From Endocalyx cinctus (Eukaryota; Ascomycota; Sordariomycetes; Amphisphaeriales; Apiosporaceae), in the NCBI GenBank assembly GCA_001600455.1, contig BCKC01000005.1, positions 3,596,001-3,660,000 of the forward strand: a DNA stretch of 64,000 bases, in the 5' to 3' direction. Each line of letters starts with the position of its first letter. Positions within the stretch are counted from its first letter, which is position 1. A program made the translations under genes and the position numbers. This document shows, in pieces, positions 46,014 through 57,012 of this stretch. Under the pieces are notes generated by a model. That model was not told where the DNA came from. It saw only the letters and a list, made by a program, of their open reading frames with translations, and made no database searches.

Positions 46014-47310
46014 TTTCCTCTTTTGAGCATTTTGCCGCGCCATTATCCTCAAAGTAGTTGATCATTGTCATTGCGTCGGGACCAAGATCTCCAAAATATA
46101 TGGAATTCCCGCCTTCGTCTAGAAGCAGGAGGCTATCGAATAAGCAAAACATCTGAGACGAAGGTTGATGTATTGTACAAAGTATCGTCTGCCCATTCTG
46201 TGCTAGCCTTCTCAGGAACATACATATGGACCAAGCAGTCTGGCTACCGAGCCCAGAAGTGGTTCATCTTCACAGGAGGAAGCTCAAATTAGAACGGCCC
46301 TTAATTTAATGTACTGGGCTTACTTATCAAGAAAAAAAAAGGATCGGGTTTCGAAATCATTTCAACGGCAATTGTCAAGCGTTTGCGTTGCTCCACATTC
46401 ACCCCTTCTCCAGGCATTCCGACTACAGCATCGGCATACCATTGCATATCAAGTATTTCGATAATAACGTCTACATAGTTCATCTTCTCCTGTTTCGTTG
46501 CTTTCATCGGTTGTCTTAACAGGGCACTGAACTCGAGAGCTTCGCGAACTGTGCTAAAGGGCATATGGATATCTTGTTGCTGTGCGTAGCCTACTCGACG
46601 CTGAAAAGTCGGGCCAGAATGACTTTTGTCCATCGCAAAGACTTCACCGCTAACTACGCCCATAATAGCCCGATTGGCTAGGATATCCAAGAGAGTGGTT
46701 TTTCCGGCACCGGTAGGACCCTGTGAGTAGTTAAGTCATCTACTCATGCAATTTGCCTATATTATGGCTAGAGGACCGTCTTACCATTAAAGCTGTTAAA
46801 GTTCCAGGCACAACCCAACCTTCTATGTCGTTCAAGATTTGGCGAGGGGCCTTCTTGATATTGATATTGTAACTGAGATTCTTCCAGTAGAATCCGAGAG
46901 AGTTCCCTGTGAACATGTGTGTGGTGGTGCTCTCTTTCAGTTGATGGGGATCCATTTGCAGAGTTCCAAGATTCTCAAGCATCTGGCTCTTGGCCGTAGG
47001 AGTCATGGGATTTCCGTATTCAATATCGTCAGCAGGACATTTCGACCGAGAATTCTTACGGCGAAATTGTAAGATCTCCCCTCTAGAGGGCTCCATGGAA
47101 ACATACTGCGCTGCAATCAGGTGAAGCGCGCAAAAAGCTACGAGCATAGCCAAAAGAATGACCAGGTTTATAAATCAATCAGCTCACTGTGACTATGTAA
47201 TTCAAGTCCAGATTGACACTTTCCATCGACGTACCTCCAAATTGTTCAGGTGTGTACCCATATTTCCCTAGGGTGTAAGCCAGAAAGTTCTCATCTAGAC
47301 AGGGGTCCTA
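46014..47310 (-). pseudogene. Decayed PDR/CDR-type ABC transporter fragment (second NBD)
   Basis: On the minus strand the order is a periplasmic-loop and helix remnant (near 47310-47110), then the linker and second nucleotide-binding domain of a full-size PDR transporter. The NBD has Walker A GPTGAGKTTLLDILANR restored by an intron at about 46723-46785, signature VNVEQRKRLTIAVEM, and H-loop CTIHQPSSQ. The region between signature and H-loop is broken: the Walker B segment after KPDPFFFL is interrupted near 46325, and a one-base loss occurs in the E-P-T-S-G-L stretch near 46265. Everything N-terminal is missing, replaced at 47307 by a MITE-like element. The C-terminal membrane domain is lost in the N gap. 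It is a relic; it once may have exported the local metabolite or a fungicide. Confidence 0.75.
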
Positions 47311-47449
47311 AGAAGTTGAGGGGGCTCAACGGCACACCGGCGGGTAGTTGCGGTAGTATATTATTTTAGACCCCGCTAGCCTACCTCAACTAACCGCCGT
47401 TGAGCCCCCTTGCCGTCTGCCCCCCTGCCCCCTGCTAACTTTTTTTAGG
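47307..47449. mobile_element. MITE-like hairpin element
   Basis: Ends read CCTAAGAAGTTGAG on the left and, as reverse complement, CCTAAAAAAAGTTAGC on the right. Inside, TTGAGGGGGCTCAACGGC (47315-47332) pairs with GCCGTTGAGCCCCCTT (47396-47411). The element directly abuts the ABC-transporter relic at its upstream end, so it marks either an insertion or a deletion endpoint. A clear target-site duplication was not found. Confidence 0.6.
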
Positions 47450-47808
47450 CCTCAGTCTAAACCAACAGCATGAGCATACAAGTACCTGGTGTTAGAATAG
47501 GAATTATGAATGAAATATGGATATGTATTGGTTATGGGGGAGGGAGGAGAAGAGGGTTGGTCGTTACTCTCCTTCCTGCATTTCCACCGACTTGTCGCTC
47601 ATACTGGAGCGATTCTCGAAAGTAATTAGTATAGAAATTTACATATACAGTGGGGAGACAAAAGTTAAGTACAATCCATATTTGTCGGGTTACTTTTTAG
47701 AACATAAGTACTTCCTAGGTGCTTAACCTAGTATAGTAATGTACTGCATCTCCCACCAAGTATAGCTGACAGATAGCTGAGGCAGCTTGTTATCTCATAT
47801 AAGCGGTG
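47450..47808. other. Intergenic DNA upstream of the glycosyltransferase
   Basis: AT-rich promoter DNA. A frame of 69 codons at 47517-47726 has no domain. Nothing else was recognised. Confidence 0.4.
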
Positions 47809-47823
47809 TCACACTACTATAAA
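47809..47823 (+). promoter_or_regulatory. Core promoter string CACACTACTATAAAT
   Basis: Identical to 45012-45026, about 130 bp upstream of the glycosyltransferase start codon. It is the likely TATA region of that gene. Confidence 0.45.
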
Positions 47824-47953
47824 TCGGCATACTACCGTAGCACTGGGACTAACACTCTGACAACAATCAATTGACTACTTTTGCTCTTATCAAGTTGTTT
47901 CATAAGTTCCTCTTGATTCTCCTCTCTCTTATTCCGAAACGAAGGCGTCCATC

Positions 47954-49608
47954 ATGGCATCAAACAAATTCATTCTTAGTGCTACCACTGTAATAGCAAT
48001 TTCCATCTTGCTGCCCTGGTTTTCTTCTTACCTTTCAGCTCCTGCCAACGTCCCCCCTGTAATTGGTGTCAATAACACCGTTCTATTCCTCGTCACGAGC
48101 GACTTCGGCCTCTCCAACGTCCACGTAGCCACAGCCCATACTCTTCTCGAGTCTCATCCTCATATTCAACTGCATTTCGCATCTTTTCCGCCCCTAGAAT
48201 CGAGGATAAAACGGATCTCTGCCTTCGCTAAGAACCCTAAGAAGCAGCAGATAATATTTCATCCAATTGAGGGTTTATCGGTAATTGACACATGCCGCAC
48301 TTTTGGAAAAAATACGTCAAATTCAATTCACCCCCCTGGCTGGGACGGTATTGGTCAGCTATGTAAAGATATGCAATTGTATATATCACCGTGGTCAGGC
48401 GAAGATCATTTAGCAATTTATAATCAAATTACCGATATTATCGACACCTTGGAGCCTGCCGTTATCGTCCTCGATACACTCTTTCGCCCAGCTATTGATG
48501 CGACAAGAGATAAAAACCGCCTTCACGCTATTATTAGCCCTAATACGTTGATAGAAAATTTCCCGGCCGATCAACCATGGGGTAAAATGTTTTGGAAATA
48601 TCCCGCGTAAGTACTTACGGAATAAGCTTATACCCCCGTGGCTAATACATCTACTATTAGTATGGGTTCCGGGTTCCCGTATCCCCTGAGTTGGAGTAAA
48701 ATTCCGGAGAATATTTTACTAAATTTACGGTTTATCTCGTCCATGATTTACATGCCAGAAATCAAAGACAAACAAGCTTTCCTTAAGTCTAAAGGCCTTA
48801 AGGATCCGATTAACTTTTTCAAACTATACCGCCCAGACGTGCCTTGGCTTTCGCAGACGATGCCGGAGGCATCTATACCGGTTGATTACATACCTGGAAA
48901 CGTTACCTGTGTAGGGCCAATAACATTATCTCTTGGCACAGTAGCCGAACAGGACGTTGATTTGTCTAGGTGGCTAGAAAGGGCCCCTACTATTTTAGTC
49001 AACCTTGGGTCTGGATTCGAATTTTCGGAGGCGAGCGCTTCAGTTATGGCGCAGGCCTTGGCCAGAATCTTGGAAGCCGTCCCTGGTACACAAGTTTTGT
49101 GGAAAATTAAAAAAGAAACATCATATAATGACCAGTTTCTGGAACCTCTCAACTCGTTTATTACTAATGGCAGGGCAAAAGTAGACCGTTGGCTAGTAGC
49201 TGACCCACCGTCGTTGCTAGAGTCGGGACATATTATTGCTTCTGTTCATCATGGGGGCTCTGGGTGTTATCACGAAGCTGCCAGGTACGAGTTACCAACC
49301 ATGTCTTCTACAGCTGTACTAACAAATTTTTTAGTGCCGGTGTTCCTCAAGTGATCCTACCACAATGGTTGGATCTGTACGGTTTTGCTCAGCTGAGTGA
49401 GTACGTTGGGGTTGGTGTATGGGGGTGTAGAGAGACAAGTCCAGAATGGAACGCCGAGTGCCTCTACCAATCTATATTACGGGTTGTGCAGGGTGAGAGC
49501 GCCAAATTCCAGGAAAAAGCAAAATATCTCGGCCAGCTGGCTCAGGCCAACCCTGGTCGATATGTCGCCGCGCGGGAAATTGCGCGGCTTGCAGGCTCTG
49601 GCATTTAG
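47954..49608 (+). CDS. UDP-glycosyltransferase (GT1 family), membrane-anchored
   Basis: Exons 47954-48606, 48661-49284 and 49335-49608 give 516 residues, with both phase-2 introns closing. The N-terminus has a hydrophobic anchor (FILSATTVIAISILLPWF). The acceptor domain follows (VLFLVTSDFGLSNVHVA...). The donor-binding domain has ILVNLGSGFE, then a motif corresponding to the plant PSPG/UGT signature (SVHHGGSGCYHEA) continuing across the last intron into AGVPQVILPQW and a D-L-Y-G-F-A-Q region. The conserved His-Gly-Gly that grips the UDP-sugar is present. It should transfer a sugar from a UDP-sugar to a small hydrophobic acceptor. Next to a PKS and a monooxygenase, a polyketide or an oxidised derivative is the natural candidate acceptor; this is inference. 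Confidence 0.85.
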
Positions 49609-49872
49609 AACAAATCGTTTGCGAAGACAAAATTATGCTCAAGGCTGCGGGACATAAAGGGATCGTCGGACAAGTTTTCCTATGTAACATTGATTTAGCT
49701 AGGATCAGGTCGAAATGCACTTTAGGATGGACATGCCAAATACAAGGACATAATACGGGTTCATCTACCACCTAGTAAGATAATGATATGCTGCGTAATT
49801 GGCAAAAGCAGAGTCGAGCGGGCCGAATATCCTTCTTTAGCAATATATTATGAGCGGGCGTAACAGCTAATT
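49609..49872. other. 3' flank of the glycosyltransferase
   Basis: Short intergenic DNA. The word CAGGTCGAAATGCA (near 49706) is shared with the right end of the MITE at 55536-55736 and may be a remnant of that family. Confidence 0.35.
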
Positions 49873-50149
49873 GTCACACCCGAAAGTTACCCTCAGCAAT
49901 TTCCTATGTCGTGCATGATCCTAAGCCGGTGCCGCCTTAATCTGAGCCATAGATGAGCCGAGGATATCCAATATTGGATGTCCATCGTTGGATGTCCGTC
50001 GTTAGATGTCCACTTAACTCACTAATAAACGGTTAACCCAGATTTATCGATTCTCTTGAGTACCCCTAAGCCGCCCTTGAGCCGAGCCTGGGTAAAGCGG
50101 CGACGGACTGAGCATTTGGCAAAGGTCGACGTGGGCAACTTTTGTGAAA
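49873..50149. mobile_element. Foldback/MITE-like element with long imperfect inverted ends
   Basis: The left end starts GTCACACCCGAAAGTTACCC; the reverse complement of the right end reads TTTCACAAAAGTTGCCCAC. The subterminal parts also pair loosely (GGTGCCGCCTTAATCTGAGCC against a GCCGCTTTACCCAGGCTCGG arm). The middle holds three diverged direct repeats of about 14 bp (TTGGATGTCC-type, near 49970-50010). A partial copy lies at 6062-6160. No reading frame is present, so movement would need a transposase from elsewhere. Confidence 0.6.
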
Positions 50150-50523
50150 GATAACATGTAAATTGGTAATATAACTAACACCCCCCTGGTCAGGGGTAAC
50201 TCCCCATACTGTTTACACCAAAATTCACCCCTTTTTCATGTGTATATAAGTTATTCAACATAACACATTGTAGTTCAGATAGATAGTTGATAATTAAGAC
50301 CATTTATCATATATGTATTCCCTCATATCGGCCATACTGTAGCAACAACTATCTATATTCGTGTTTCTCTATATCAAGAAAACCGAATAAAGTAGAAAAA
50401 CCGGGGAAAAAGGCGAGACACCCGCGACTTCATGTACGGTAGATGTGTTTACTAACTGGAGATCCCTACGATGCCGCCACTTAGTTGGCTATCTTATACA
50501 TTCCAAGATCCAAGTCGTTGCAT
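50150..50523. other. Intergenic DNA
   Basis: AT-rich flank of the monooxygenase gene, with a short CCCCCCTGGTCAGGGG palindromic word near 50180. No gene was found. Confidence 0.4.
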
Positions 50524-52513
50524 TTAAGCTGCGTTTCTATGCTTAACGATCCATTCTTGATTGACATCACAATAATCCTCCGGTCCATAAGGGCTCGAGA
50601 TCTCGCTAAGCCACCCCCCTTTCCGCCATGGGTTAAGCCCTAGGTCGCGTTGCAAAAGATCGAAGTAAGGCACAGCATCGAATATGAAACTGGGGTGCTT
50701 GGTGCCCCAGTCAGTGGGATACCTCCACTTACCCCATCGGTTGTGTAAGACGGTCTGGTATTGGATTGTCTCCAGCCCAGCCTCGCCTTCAGCTGCCAGG
50801 TCGATGTCCAACTTCCCAGAGAAGTAAGCGCTGATCCAGAGCCCGCAAAGGTGTGCGGTAATCGGGTTGCTGAAGTTGGATATCATACCCACGAAAGCCA
50901 CGTCGCGGGTTCGTAAAAAGCGGGGTGAGGCCGGCACGAGGAAACGGTACAGCATATACGGTGTAAGAGGTTTGCAGGTCGTTACGGCATCGTCGCTGCT
51001 TATGCCTTTCTGTTCGGTGATGGGTACGTAATTAGCGTTCCAAACCGGCTGCCGCTTAAGTCTCTGGAAACGTCCAAAGATCTCGTTGTCTGCCCGCTTC
51101 ACCATGTCGCTGTTATGATTGAGATCCTCATGCGGAATGCCGAGATCTTTCTCAATACCTTCGGGTAGGAACTTGATCGCCGGTACATGCTTCCAGCCAG
51201 TGTTGGCTAGGAATACATCGGATTCAAGTTGGACGCCGCTGCCAAGGTGTACCTTTCCAGGACTAAGACGTTCGACCTCGTCCACGTGTACGATGATCTT
51301 TCCACTTCGCACGAGCTGGAAGATATTCTGCTCATAATTCATTATACTAAAGCTAGCGCCGGTGAACATAGCTTCGGTCCATGGTTTCAATTTCGCTGTC
51401 TCTGTGCTTGCATTGTACTTGTTTAATGTGAGAACATCAGAGCCTAGGATCTTCCAAAATGTGTCGACGATCCCGCGCCCGAGTGCCGTTCCATGGTAAA
51501 AGTTTCGGATATTATAACCATCGGCATCTCCCCAAATGCACGGGCTGAACCACGTGAGAAAACGCGTATCTGATTGTCTTATGGTCAATGATCTGCGTTT
51601 AGAGCACGACTATTGTCGGGCATACTTACTTGCGAGCTGCTCGATCCATCTCTTCAGTGGTGTGACGTGGGTAGGTGCGATCCAACAGGGTCCATGACCG
51701 TGTGCTGTCCATGACGCCCATTAGCTACGAGAGAACAATGATGGACCGAAAATCCGACTCACAACGAATCACCCAATGCACTTTCGCAACCCCTGCGGTG
51801 GCATATGCGTAAACGGCGTCCCAGGCAAATTTTGAACCACCAAACACTGTCACGGCCTTGGAGGTCTTCAGAGTATCCCTGTACTGCCCGAAGTCTTTGC
51901 TATGAAACAGCTTGCCACCAAACGCCTCCTGGCCCTCGAATCGGGGTAGAAAAGCTTCAGAAGTCAACCCCGTAGCGTAGATAAGCCGCCTTGTATAAAT
52001 CTTTACCGTATCTCCGAGAGGTCTTGCGACAGTCAAGATCCAACCACCCTCACTAGTGTCCTGGTGCTCCGCAACAAGGACTCTATGTTCGAGACGAATG
52101 AAGTCGGCAATCTTATTTTCTGTGGCGTATGCTTTCAAGTAGGCATGTAAGGCTTCGCCAGAGATATGCTCCCCAGGCTTCACATCGAATTTTTTAGGGC
52201 TCATAGGAAAATCGGGATACTCATACGTCCCCAAGAGGTTGTTACTCTTGAGACCTGGGTAAAGGCGGCTTTTGGCCCATGTTCCTCCCAGCGATGTCTG
52301 GCTGTCCAAGATGGCGAGCGAGTATTCGGGCTGGGTAACGTGGAACTGCTTGGCAGCAGCGAGCCCATACCATCCTGTGAAGTTCACATTAGCGAAAAGT
52401 TCCGCCAGTCTTGGTCAGATATAACTTCGTCTCGATTACTAGAGCGTGGGCGACGACAAGCTAAGGGGAAGTCACATACCAGCGCCGATTACGAGACAAT
52501 CGATCTTCTCCAT
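50524..52513 (-). CDS. FAD-dependent monooxygenase
   Basis: Four exons on the minus strand: 52513-52480, 52374-51763, 51704-51630 and 51569-50524, giving 588 residues with all phases closing. The N-terminus is CLVIGAGWYGLAAAKQF, the G-x-G-x-x-G FAD-binding loop split by a phase-1 intron. Next come LDSQTSLGGTWAKSR and L-L-G-T-Y-E-Y-P-D-F-P, typical of flavin monooxygenases of the FMO/Baeyer-Villiger type. The second dinucleotide site is VTVFGGSKFAWDAV for NAD(P)H. The joins restore V-I-R-S-H-G-H-G-P-C-W-I-A-P and L-A-N-T-R-F-L-T-W-F-S-P-C-I-W-G, conserved in fungal relatives. It should insert one oxygen atom into a small substrate, as hydroxylation or ester formation. Location beside a PKS suggests tailoring of the polyketide. 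Confidence 0.88.
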
Positions 52514-53127
52514 GCTGTCGTTATACGAGCCTGTTCATTCGATGCTCTGCCTGTCAGCGGAATAGGGAATGTTAACTGTGCTGTACCAATTGCTTTGCGA
52601 TGTTTGGATATCGGTCTGCTTATAGGCCAGGTTTGAGAAAGGAAGAGAAAAAACTGAGATGCTCAGATAGGTTGCAATGGAGAAATTGCAAGGGGGGTGT
52701 AAAGATGAACGAGGGGTGCATATAAAATAAGAGCACACTGGGCGGGGTCAAGAATATGACCAGAAGGATCAAATATTGATGCAACCAAATGCATGGCTAT
52801 CGGATTTCATACATCCCGTAGCCGATGCCACTTTTTTTTTTTTCCATCTACCTACAAGTATATAGTTCTTTTCAATTGGCCTACTTGAAACAAATGTGAC
52901 GATATGTGCGCTCTGACGGATTTGAAATGCTATTCTCGCTCACTCGCAGCGAGGGGGGTTTGGTATGGATTCATTCCCCGAATCTTACCAAGGACAACAG
53001 CATTGCAGCCATAATTTCAGGTGACCGTTGTATCGTTGGCTTGCTTTGGAGGCGGGCACTGACATGCGGCTGAAAGGGGGGAAGCTAGGTATATTCCGAC
53101 AGTTTCCCCCCTTACCCCCTTTCGTGC
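52514..53127. other. Divergent promoter, monooxygenase / rhodopsin-like gene
   Basis: It holds the promoters of two divergent genes. A T-run lies at about 52832-52843. Nothing else was recognised. Confidence 0.45.
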
Positions 53128-54747
53128 ATGAATACATATTGGATATATACCCTGTATCTTACAGGTCAAATAGCACTAGCCGTGCAAATTTTTCCGCATC
53201 TTGATTCTTTGTCTTTGATTCTTTCTGATTTAGTATGTTTCAAAATCTATATCCGTGTTAAGTTTTTGACCCACTTCTACCTTATGGATCCATCCAGCTT
53301 CTGCCGCAGCCGCACAAGCGGCTCTTAAGCAATTTGTGACCGAAGACTGGACACTCTATGCTATCGGGCTTTTATTCACAGTCTCAAGAACCGTCGGTCG
53401 CGTCAAGCAGCTTGGCTGGCGCGGGCTTCAAGCGGATGATTACCTCGTCTGGCTTGCTATGGTGAGTATAAACCCTTCCAACCTGTTAGACAACATCGTA
53501 CTTGGACTTATACCATTCAAGGTGTTTTACACCGCCGAGACAAGTCTTGCTTATAGCGTCGGGGCCGTGGCCAAAGGGCTGGCGAACAACGGCATGGCCG
53601 ATGAACAGCGCCGGACACTAGACCCGAACAGCGACGAATTCCAAACCAGGTGAGCTGAAGACCACACGGCGTCTATTAGCTTACCTAATAAGAGTATATC
53701 TAGAATAACTGGATCCAAAATTCAGCTTGCCGGATGGTCCACATATTCAGCGCTTCTCTGGACGCTGAAGTTCAGCTTGCTATTCCTGTACATGAGATTA
53801 ACAGTAAGAATACATGGGATTCCTTCACCATTTCCTTTACTAAGTTGTCAAAAAGACTGGTTTAGGTCGTCACTATATCATGCGCATCTACATTGGGTTC
53901 GGCTTTCTCCTCGCCACTTATACCGCCGCAACACTGAATCTTTTCCTGGGGTGTCGGCCTTTGCACCGGAACTGGCAAATATATCCAGATCCCGGCAGTC
54001 AGTATCACATTCTCATGTATGCTCCTTGGTGAAATGTCCATTAGTTATACTAACGACTCTCGCCATCAAGATGTGTGCCAGCCAGCCATTTCTAATAGTG
54101 TCGTATGGGTATACGGTTCTCTCAATATAGTGACAGATCTGTATCTTATCAGCATTCCCCTCCCAATGCTTTGGCAATCATCTCTTAAGCCCCTGAAGAA
54201 GCTTGGATTGATTATTCTCTTTAGCGGAGGAATCCTTGTTACTGTTTTCGCCTTGCTGCGCGCCTCTTTCATCATTACGGTGAGTTTATGCTATATAACA
54301 GGTGGGATAGCTGTGCTAATGTGTCTGCCGATATAGGATCCTGTCAATGGAGCGCAACTAGCCGGTTCGTGGGCGGTTCGAGAAACATTCGTTGCTGTTA
54401 TCACAACCAACCTTCCTGTCGTTTTCCCATACGCAAAAACCATACTCACGCCGGTGCTTAGTAGCTTCTCTCAGTCACTGCAAAGATCAGTTGACAAGGT
54501 GTCACTCAGCGGTAGTCACAAGTCTACTCTGATAACATGGGGCGGTGGGGGTAAACGAAAGTGGCGTCATCAAGGTCCTCCAACTGCGAACCCCATCACA
54601 GCAGCCACCTTCACCGAAAGTGAAGAGCGGATACTGAGCCAAGGAGGACATATCAGGTTACATGACATGACTGCTGATCCACATGAAGGAAATGATGGCA
54701 CAGCAAAGGGGCAAGGAAAGAAGAGCGATGTAGAAACTGCACATTAG
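53128..54747 (+). CDS. Fungal rhodopsin-domain integral membrane protein
   Basis: Exons 53298-53461, 53522-53649, 53704-53803, 53856-53997, 54071-54279 and 54337-54747 join without frame loss (384 codons including the stop). An upstream ATG exon 53128-53164 supplies the needed phase and would give 396 residues; that first exon is the weakest part. The family (PF20684, sometimes SAT4-like) is recognised by R-L-G-W-R-G-L-Q-A-D-D-Y-type and Y-T-A-E-T motifs, F-L-Y-M-R-L-T, N-L-F-L-G-C-R-P-L, CQPAISN, and a seven-helix layout. The C-terminal tail is long and polar. No retinal-binding Lys is expected in this family; roles proposed include surface sensing. The gene is divergent from the monooxygenase. 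In many fungi such genes sit in secondary-metabolite clusters without a proven role. Confidence 0.75.
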
Positions 54748-55535
54748 CAGGCTGCAAGGCCCTCGAGGGCGGAGAATATGATAAGGATAACCCCGGCGGG
54801 TGAGGCTAATTGTCGTTATTATTTTGTTTATTAATTATGTATGGGAACTACACTAGTACAGTAAAATGAGCCATTGGTATTGTAAATTTGGTGGGAGATA
54901 GAGGGTAAAATAGCATTGGTACTTTTCTTCAGGTATACAAGTATTACTGCACTACGATGGTGAGCTGAGAATCACGAAAGCACTAAAACGTGCGTGCGCA
55001 TTGAGTTGTGCAGTTTTTGTTCATACTGTAGATACAGTTGAAAGGTGGGCGGCAACGGGTATCCTAACTACTTAAATACCTAAGTACTTAAGTAATAAAG
55101 GAATAGCTTACCGTTTAAGTGGAGGGGCGCAAATGAGTACAAGAAAGACCTCTGTACAAGACTGCTACTGCAGCATTTTGAGAATAAGAAGACTGGGCAA
55201 AGTGAACTACACCCTTACGCAGTAACCCTCTACCTATCCGATTGAATCCGATTGGCTATTAAGCCTCATTGGGGAATCACGGCTCATTGAAGTGACCAGT
55301 AGTAAAGAACAGCGAAAGAAAAGTCCACTTTGCCAAGCCCTCTTATTCTCGAAATGCAACGGTATACTTCTCGAAATCTCCTCAAACGTATGGTATCGTA
55401 TCGTATCGCCGTAAGTTAAAAAAAAAAAAATAGGAAAAAAATGTGAGTATAATACGAAAACAGTATACATTCTTGAACATAACTGTGTTTTAAGCTAATG
55501 TCACTTTATGGTCTTATGGATCGGCAGAGTACCGT
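54748..55535. other. Intergenic DNA downstream of the rhodopsin-like gene
   Basis: AT-rich, without a gene, containing the fourth TACTTAAGTA palindrome and an A-run near 55419-55430. Confidence 0.4.
55085..55094. promoter_or_regulatory. Palindrome TACTTAAGTA, copy 4
   Basis: Fourth exact copy, 3' of the rhodopsin-like gene and not obviously in a promoter, which weakens a regulatory reading. Confidence 0.25.
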
Positions 55536-55736
55536 TGCATTTCGGGCTGACCGGACCTTGGCAAAGTGGGTTACCCCGACTCTATAGGGCAACTCTCTCC
55601 TAGTCTCTCCTCATCCAAATGTGTGTTATTGCTAAATGCATTATGTTGTACAACGCGCTAGACGTGTTGCAACCAATAGTGAGGAGATGAATCCAATTCA
55701 ACCCACTTTATCAAGGTCCAGTCAGGTCGAAATGCA
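55536..55736. mobile_element. MITE with 37-bp terminal inverted repeats
   Basis: The left end TGCATTTCGGGCTGACCGGA (continuing CCTTGGCAAAGTGGGTT) and the reverse complement of the right end TGCATTTCGACCTGACTGGA (continuing CCTTGATAAAGTGGGTT) differ at only five positions over 37 bp, nearly all transitions. Total length is about 201 bp, non-coding. This is a clear non-autonomous DNA-transposon layout. A target-site duplication is not evident (TA is present on the left only). Confidence 0.8.
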
Positions 55737-57012
55737 GGGGATTTCACACACCACCAAGTAGATGCTAGTATACTATGTAAGTATATCCAGAGTACTGGTA
55801 CCGAACAGACGAGATTGTACAATACGGTGGTATCTCCGAATCAGCAGTTTTCAGATGTCTATATACAACGAGCCAACAACTCCAATGACACCGAAGTCTT
55901 TGTTGTAGGAATCAGATGCACATATACACGGGTACATAGTACAGTACTATATATACAAACTCCGGACTCGTATGTACATACAGGAGACACTTCTAAGGTA
56001 GTACATACCTAGTAGTATGTATAATGCCACCTGATTACTACATACAAGTACATACATACATACTACAACTAAGTAGTAGAACTACTACTACGTACATAAT
56101 TACAGTTGTATATATAGTACTTAATTTCAGGGCGGGGAAACGGGCAATCATTATCGCCAAGGTATCTGGCTGATTATATCCTACTGAGGCGTGGGAGATT
56201 TCGAATACCGGAAGAATTTTCAAGCCATAACTCCCGCTAACAGTTACTCAGGTACAATTGATAGGGTAGAAGGTTAAGGATGTGTTAGCCCGAAATGCTG
56301 GACCCTGGGGTGGTTGGAGACTTGAGGTGCTAGATCTTTTTGGTGGCGTACACCCTCAGCATAAACTGTTCTCAGTAGGATTCGAGTGTAACCTTGATGC
56401 AGCCGCACGAACCTGTATCACAAGTACAGTCCTACATACTTGCTGTACTGTAGGTACGTACATACCTACCTGTTTAGGCGCTGTAACCTAAGAGAGTTCA
56501 AGGCAAAGGGGTTCTCTGATCACCCCTAACTTATACGCAATGTCAGTATTCGATACTTACCAGGCTTGAGCAACAACTTACCCCGACAGCGACCCTTATA
56601 CGTACTTGAGGCAGCTAACTAGAGACAGAACAACCCGTTTCTGAAGCCTAGTACCTCTATCCGCTCGCACCAGTCAGGGTACTTGGACGTCAAGTCAAGA
56701 CCGCCATGTGTCATCAGCTTGTAAGACATATCTGGACATTGTGCGAGAATGCGACGGGTAAGTAACTGGCCAAAATGTCCATGAGATAAGGAAAGACAAT
56801 AGCGTAGATTGGCCTTGACCATATGTTACACGGGTTTCCTTATCCCGACCAAGGCGATGCCTACACCAGCCTAGTCTCGGGCCTCTACCGGTTCCGCCTT
56901 CGAGGAGAACTAGCCGATAAGCAAGAGTCGCGTAGCGAAGCTAGACGACCCCTCGTATATCCGAAGAATAGGTAAATCCTTAATATGTCTACTCTTTATT
57001 ATTCTTACGGGA
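55737..57012. other. Repeat-rich gene-free DNA
   Basis: The part 55740-56110 is dense in TACTA/GTACATAC words of low complexity. A 67-codon frame on the minus strand at 56619-56822 is somewhat protein-like but unrecognised; it may be a gene relic. No RNA gene was seen. Confidence 0.4.

Noticed and set aside
51590..51770. Apparent frame breaks in the FAD monooxygenase
   Set aside because: Resolved by introns ending at 51705 and 51570, which restore the conserved G-H-G-P and L-A-N-T-R-F-L-T-W-F motifs.
53800..53870. Apparent frameshift in the rhodopsin-like gene
   Set aside because: Resolved by using the acceptor CAAAAAG at 53855; donor and acceptor are then both in phase 0.
56619..56822. 67-codon minus-strand frame with protein-like composition
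   Set aside because: Too short and unrecognised; it may be a relic linked to the nearby repeat but there is no direct evidence.
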